A stretch of DNA of 7,441 nt from Chloroflexota bacterium. Its GTDB lineage: Bacteria; Chloroflexota; Dehalococcoidia; DSTF01; RBG-16-68-14. The stretch is taken from positions 1-7,441 of the forward strand of contig JACZTE010000039.1 of NCBI GenBank assembly GCA_022573935.1. Reading direction: 5' to 3'. The translations under genes were made by a program, and so were the position numbers. Each line of letters starts with the position of its first letter. Positions within the stretch are counted from its first letter, which is position 1. Under the pieces are notes generated by a model. The model did no database searches and was not told the origin of the DNA. It saw nothing but the letters and a program-made list of their open reading frames with translations. Below, piece after piece: positions 4,780-7,441 of the stretch.

Positions 4780-6852
4780 ATGCCCACGCTCAGTCCTGCG
4801 GCGCGCGGCCTCGTCCTGCTCGGCCTCCTCGGAGGCGTAGCGATGGTCATCGCCGGTCAGCACTCCTTCGCCGGCCAGCAGCTACCGTCACGAGGGCTGG
4901 CCTTCTTCCTGGGCGGCATCTTCCTCTTCGCGGTCTGCTGGCTGCTGGCCGGCCAGCTCGAGCGACGGTCGATCTCCGATGCTCCCGACGACGGCGAAGC
5001 GCCGTCAGCGAGCGACGCCCCCTTCGCCCGGCCGCGCGCGTGGCGTCTCGGCGGGCTGGCGCTGCTCTTCGCGCTGCTCGCCTTCTACATCAACGACGAC
5101 AACCGTATCACCGGACCGGGCGCCTTCTTCTGGATCTCAGGCTGGGCGCTGTTCGTCGGCGCGTTCTGGGAAACGTCGGGACGGCCGGTCACGTTGTCGC
5201 TGCCCTCCTGGCTGCGCGAGAGGAGCTGGCCGCGCATCGACATCCGGCGCATGTGGCCGATCCTGGCGCTGCTCGCGATCGTGATGATAGCGGCGTTCTT
5301 CCGGCTCTACCGCCTCGACGACCTGCCGCGGGAGATGATCAGCGACCACGCGGAGAAGGCGCTGGACATCCAGAGCGTGCTGGACGGCGATTATCACATC
5401 TACTTCCCGCGCAACACCGGCCGCGAGCCGTTCCAGATGTACGTGACGGCGGGCCTAGTGAAGCTGGGAGGGATGGACTTCAACTTCCTGGCGATCAAGC
5501 TGGCAACGGCGCTGCCCGCCATTCTCGTCATCCCGGCGACCTACTTCATGGCGCTCAATCTCTTCAACAACCGCAAGCTCGCGCTGCTAGCCGCGCTCCT
5601 GACCGCCCTCGCCTTCTGGCCGATTGCGACCGGGCGCGTCGGCCTGCGCTTCGCCTACGCGCCGCTCTTCGTCGCGCTCACGCTCGGCTACCTGCTGCGG
5701 GCGCTGAAACACGGGCGGCGGAACGACTTCCTGTTATGCGGGCTGGCGCTCGGCTTCGGACTCTACGGCTATATGGCGTTCCGCGCGATGCCGCTGGCGG
5801 TCGGGCTCTGTCTCGGGCTCAAGTTCATCGCCGATCTCGTCGCGGCCCAGGGCAGGCCCAACCTCCGCTATCTCGGCAACGCCTCGCTGCTCGTGCTCAC
5901 GTCGCTCCTGGTGTACGCCCCGCTCGGCAGATACGCCATCGAGTTCCGCGACAACTACTGGTTTCGCATCCAGACGAGAGGCGCGGAGTCAGAGGTGCCG
6001 GTGGAGAACGCCATGAGCACGTTCTTCGGAAACGTGAAGGACGCCCTGCTGATGTTCAACTGGCAGGGCGATGTGGTGTGGGTCTACAACATCCCCTTCC
6101 GCCCGGCGCTCGACTTCGTGATGGGGGCGCTGCTCGTGCTGGGGGTGGTGATCTTACTACTGCGCTGGCTCCGCTATCGCGAGCTTGTCATCGTCTACAT
6201 GGCGATCGTCTTCTTCGTGATGATGATGCCTACGGCGCTGGCGCTCGCGTTCCCCGTCGAGAACCCCGCCTTCGGGCGAGGCGCCGGCATGATCCCGGTC
6301 GTCTTCGTGCTGGTGGCTGTGCCGGTGTACTTCACGGGCGCCGCCATTCGCCGGCTGCTGCCCGAGCGATGGGGCGCAGTGCCGGTGCTGGGCCTGACAG
6401 CGGGGCTCCTGATCTGGGTAACAGTGCTCAACTCCCAGCTCTACTTCGGCGACTTCGAGGAGCGCTACCTGGCCACAGCGAACAACGTCACGGAGGTGGC
6501 CGGGGCGATGCGCGATTTCGGCGAAGCCGGGCCGGGGATCGAGAGCACGTACATCAAGATCTGGCCGCACTGGCTGGACACCCGCAACCTGGCGCTCACG
6601 CTGGGCGACTTCCAGTGGAACAACGTACTGGGCGATATCGAGCAGGCCGCCGACCAGAGAGGCACGCCCAACCCCAAGCTGTACATCCTCCACCCGGACG
6701 ATGTCGACTCGCTCGACTGGCTCCGCCTCGCCTATCCCGACGGTAGGACGGAGGAGTACCAATCGTCTGTGGGCAGGAACTTCATCATGTTCTTCACTTC
6801 GCCGGACGCCTCCTCAGCCTCCCTGCCAGCCTCGGAATCGGCGAGACGATAA
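4780..6852 (+). CDS. Large GT-C fold membrane glycosyltransferase (GT39/PMT-like)
   Basis: A 690-residue multi-spanning protein predicted to transfer a sugar from a polyprenyl-phosphate donor on the outer membrane face. Two helices (about 9-25, 37-59), an acidic linker (60-88) and two more helices (91-104, 113-130) precede the core. The core begins with a helix at 158-177 and the loop LPREMISDHAEKALD (182-196). In that loop Asp189 and Glu192 (D-x-x-E) stand where related enzymes have their acidic catalytic pair. FPRNTGREPFQMYV (209-222) and ALAFWPIATGRVGLRFAYAP (276-295) are further family blocks. Several helices follow, up to about 552, then a soluble C-terminal part (555-690). I chose the ATG at 4780, which has GAGGG 11 bases upstream and follows the flippase-like stop by one base. 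An in-frame TTG at 4762 would add six residues but has no ribosome site. The last 59 bp overlap the opposing gene. Donor and acceptor cannot be told from sequence. Confidence 0.88.
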   Translation: MPTLSPAARGLVLLGLLGGVAMVIAGQHSFAGQQLPSRGLAFFLGGIFLFAVCWLLAGQLERRSISDAPDDGEAPSASDAPFARPRAWRLGGLALLFALLAFYINDDNRITGPGAFFWISGWALFVGAFWETSGRPVTLSLPSWLRERSWPRIDIRRMWPILALLAIVMIAAFFRLYRLDDLPREMISDHAEKALDIQSVLDGDYHIYFPRNTGREPFQMYVTAGLVKLGGMDFNFLAIKLATALPAILVIPATYFMALNLFNNRKLALLAALLTALAFWPIATGRVGLRFAYAPLFVALTLGYLLRALKHGRRNDFLLCGLALGFGLYGYMAFRAMPLAVGLCLGLKFIADLVAAQGRPNLRYLGNASLLVLTSLLVYAPLGRYAIEFRDNYWFRIQTRGAESEVPVENAMSTFFGNVKDALLMFNWQGDVVWVYNIPFRPALDFVMGALLVLGVVILLLRWLRYRELVIVYMAIVFFVMMMPTALALAFPVENPAFGRGAGMIPVVFVLVAVPVYFTGAAIRRLLPERWGAVPVLGLTAGLLIWVTVLNSQLYFGDFEERYLATANNVTEVAGAMRDFGEAGPGIESTYIKIWPHWLDTRNLALTLGDFQWNNVLGDIEQAADQRGTPNPKLYILHPDDVDSLDWLRLAYPDGRTEEYQSSVGRNFIMFFTSPDASSASLPASESARR
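6794..6852. other. Tail-to-tail overlap of two convergent coding regions
   Basis: The rightward GT-C gene ends in TAA at 6850-6852 and the opposing gene ends in TGA at 6796-6794, so 59 bp encode both C-termini on opposite strands. The overlapped tails are compositionally simple: Ser/Ala-rich in the GT-C protein, Arg-rich in the other. No terminator hairpin with a T-run is visible here, so the two transcripts probably extend into each other. Confidence 0.8.
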
Positions 6853-7441
6853 GGAGCGCGCCCAGCACCGTCCCCGCCGAGATCGCTAAGCCATAGCGCT
6901 GCGACGCAGGGTCGAACACGAACCGGTAGACGTGCGCTCCGGGCTGCGCCTCCGTCGAGATGAAGCCGCCGAGGTTGTCGGCCGCGCCGATCCGCTCGCC
7001 GTCCACCTCTACCCGCCAGCCCGAGAAGTAGCTCTGCAGCACGAGCACGGTGTCGTCGCCCACGCCGGACGATGTCGCCTCCACCTCGATCACGTTCGGC
7101 GAGACGATCCGAGCCGACGCCTCGCGCGCTCGATCCCCCCACGGGAGATCGCCGAGGGGCGGCGCCCTCGAGTCGACGAGCGAGGCGAACGGCGGGCTAT
7201 CCTCCAGGCGATAGATGTAGCGGCTAGGGAGGACACCTACCAGGCGAGCGTCCTCCTCCAGGGGAGTGGCATCGTTCGTGAGCACTATATACTCGGCCCT
7301 CGGCTCGATTACTTGGACTCCCTGCTCGGCGCCTTCCAGCGGAGGGTATTGGAGCTTCGGTCGCCAGTAGGCCGGATCAAGTCTCAGGATCCCCTGTTCG
7401 ACCAGCCGCAGGCTAATGCCCGGAGAGCTATCGAACATCCA
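6794..7441 (-). CDS. C-terminal part of a YfhO-like / GT-C membrane protein, runs in from the right edge
   Basis: The last 215 residues of a protein that begins beyond the window: the reading frame is open through base 7441 (TGG), so the ATG at 7438 is probably internal. The visible part is mostly soluble. A beta-rich segment holds NVIEVEATSS (116-125, counting the edge Trp as 1), LVLQSYFSGWRVEVDGERI (133-151), a Gly-rich stretch GGFISTEAQPGAHVYRFVFD (158-177), then a single membrane helix at about 184-201 and an Arg/Lys-rich cytosolic tail. A solvent-exposed GW-x-V-x-VDG domain before a final helix is typical of the C-terminus of YfhO-type bacterial membrane proteins, which are thought to be GT-C glycosyltransferases involved in decorating surface polymers. 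The catalytic part is not in the window, so activity cannot be checked. The gene opposes the rightward unit and overlaps its end by 59 bp, and is therefore in a separate transcription unit. Confidence 0.75.
   Translation of the reverse strand, partial: WMFDSSPGISLRLVEQGILRLDPAYWRPKLQYPPLEGAEQGVQVIEPRAEYIVLTNDATPLEEDARLVGVLPSRYIYRLEDSPPFASLVDSRAPPLGDLPWGDRAREASARIVSPNVIEVEATSSGVGDDTVLVLQSYFSGWRVEVDGERIGAADNLGGFISTEAQPGAHVYRFVFDPASQRYGLAISAGTVLGALLIVSPIPRLAGRLRRRPAK

Noticed and set aside
4944..4957. Perfect 14-bp palindrome GCTGGCCGGCCAGC
   Set aside because: It lies within coding sequence for a Leu/Ala/Gly-rich helix. GGCCGGCC also occurs near 1552 and 2420, as expected in GC-rich DNA, and no T-run or regulatory setting is present.
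5040..6746. A 568-codon open frame on the plus strand inside the GT-C gene, in another reading frame
   Set aside because: Its translation is Arg/Ala/Gly/Pro/His-rich with no membrane helices or domain motifs, as expected from shifted reading of GC-rich codons. The overlapping frame has clear family blocks and correct junctions with its neighbours.
6700..6860. Possible terminator at the convergent end of the rightward unit
   Set aside because: Only distant, short inverted repeats such as CGGCG/CGCCG occur, without a following T-run on either strand.

Overview
This 7.4 kb GC-rich window is almost fully coding. It reads as part of a bacterial cell-surface glycan or glycolipid gene cluster. The membrane glycosyltransferase at the left edge (HPDER loop, a PYNRGGSFVYGTFPLF block and an LSHFFTVDTF block) resembles GT39-like proteins I know mainly from Chloroflexota, and the plus-strand GT-C enzyme (SDHAEK and FPRNTGREP blocks) has the same flavour. 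Chloroflexota is therefore my best guess for the source. This is recognition from memory, not a search.

Layout: two transcription units diverge from a 167-bp intergenic region (3568-3734). The leftward unit encodes a GT4 glycosyltransferase (3567-2371), a SAM methyltransferase (2347-1592), a second SAM methyltransferase (1582-749) and the N-terminal 233 residues of a multi-spanning GT-C glycosyltransferase (699 to beyond base 1). The gaps are 23, 9 and 49 bp, as in an operon. The rightward unit encodes a flippase-like, LPG-synthase-type membrane protein (3735-4778) and, one base after its stop, a 690-residue GT-C membrane glycosyltransferase (4780-6852). A further minus-strand gene enters from the right edge (7441-6794) and shows only its C-terminal part: a YfhO-like beta domain followed by one membrane helix. 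Its end overlaps the end of the GT-C gene tail to tail by 59 bp.

The genes fit together as follows (inference). The cytosolic GT4 enzyme and the two methyltransferases, which both have hydrophobic C-terminal regions, would build and methylate a lipid-linked sugar on the inner face. The flippase-like protein may help lipid-linked material across the membrane. The GT-C enzymes would transfer sugars from polyprenyl-phosphate donors on the outer face. No polyprenyl-phosphate sugar synthase, polymerase, ligase or nucleotide-sugar enzyme is present here, so the pathway and product cannot be named.

The most notable non-coding signals are in the divergent region. They are an extended -10 promoter for the leftward unit, a pair of CCTAGG palindromes flanking its -35 position, and a 15-codon leader frame whose stop overlaps the GT4 start codon (TGATG). 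I see no mobile element, CRISPR array, tRNA, rRNA or defence system, and nothing that amounts to a clearly new system.
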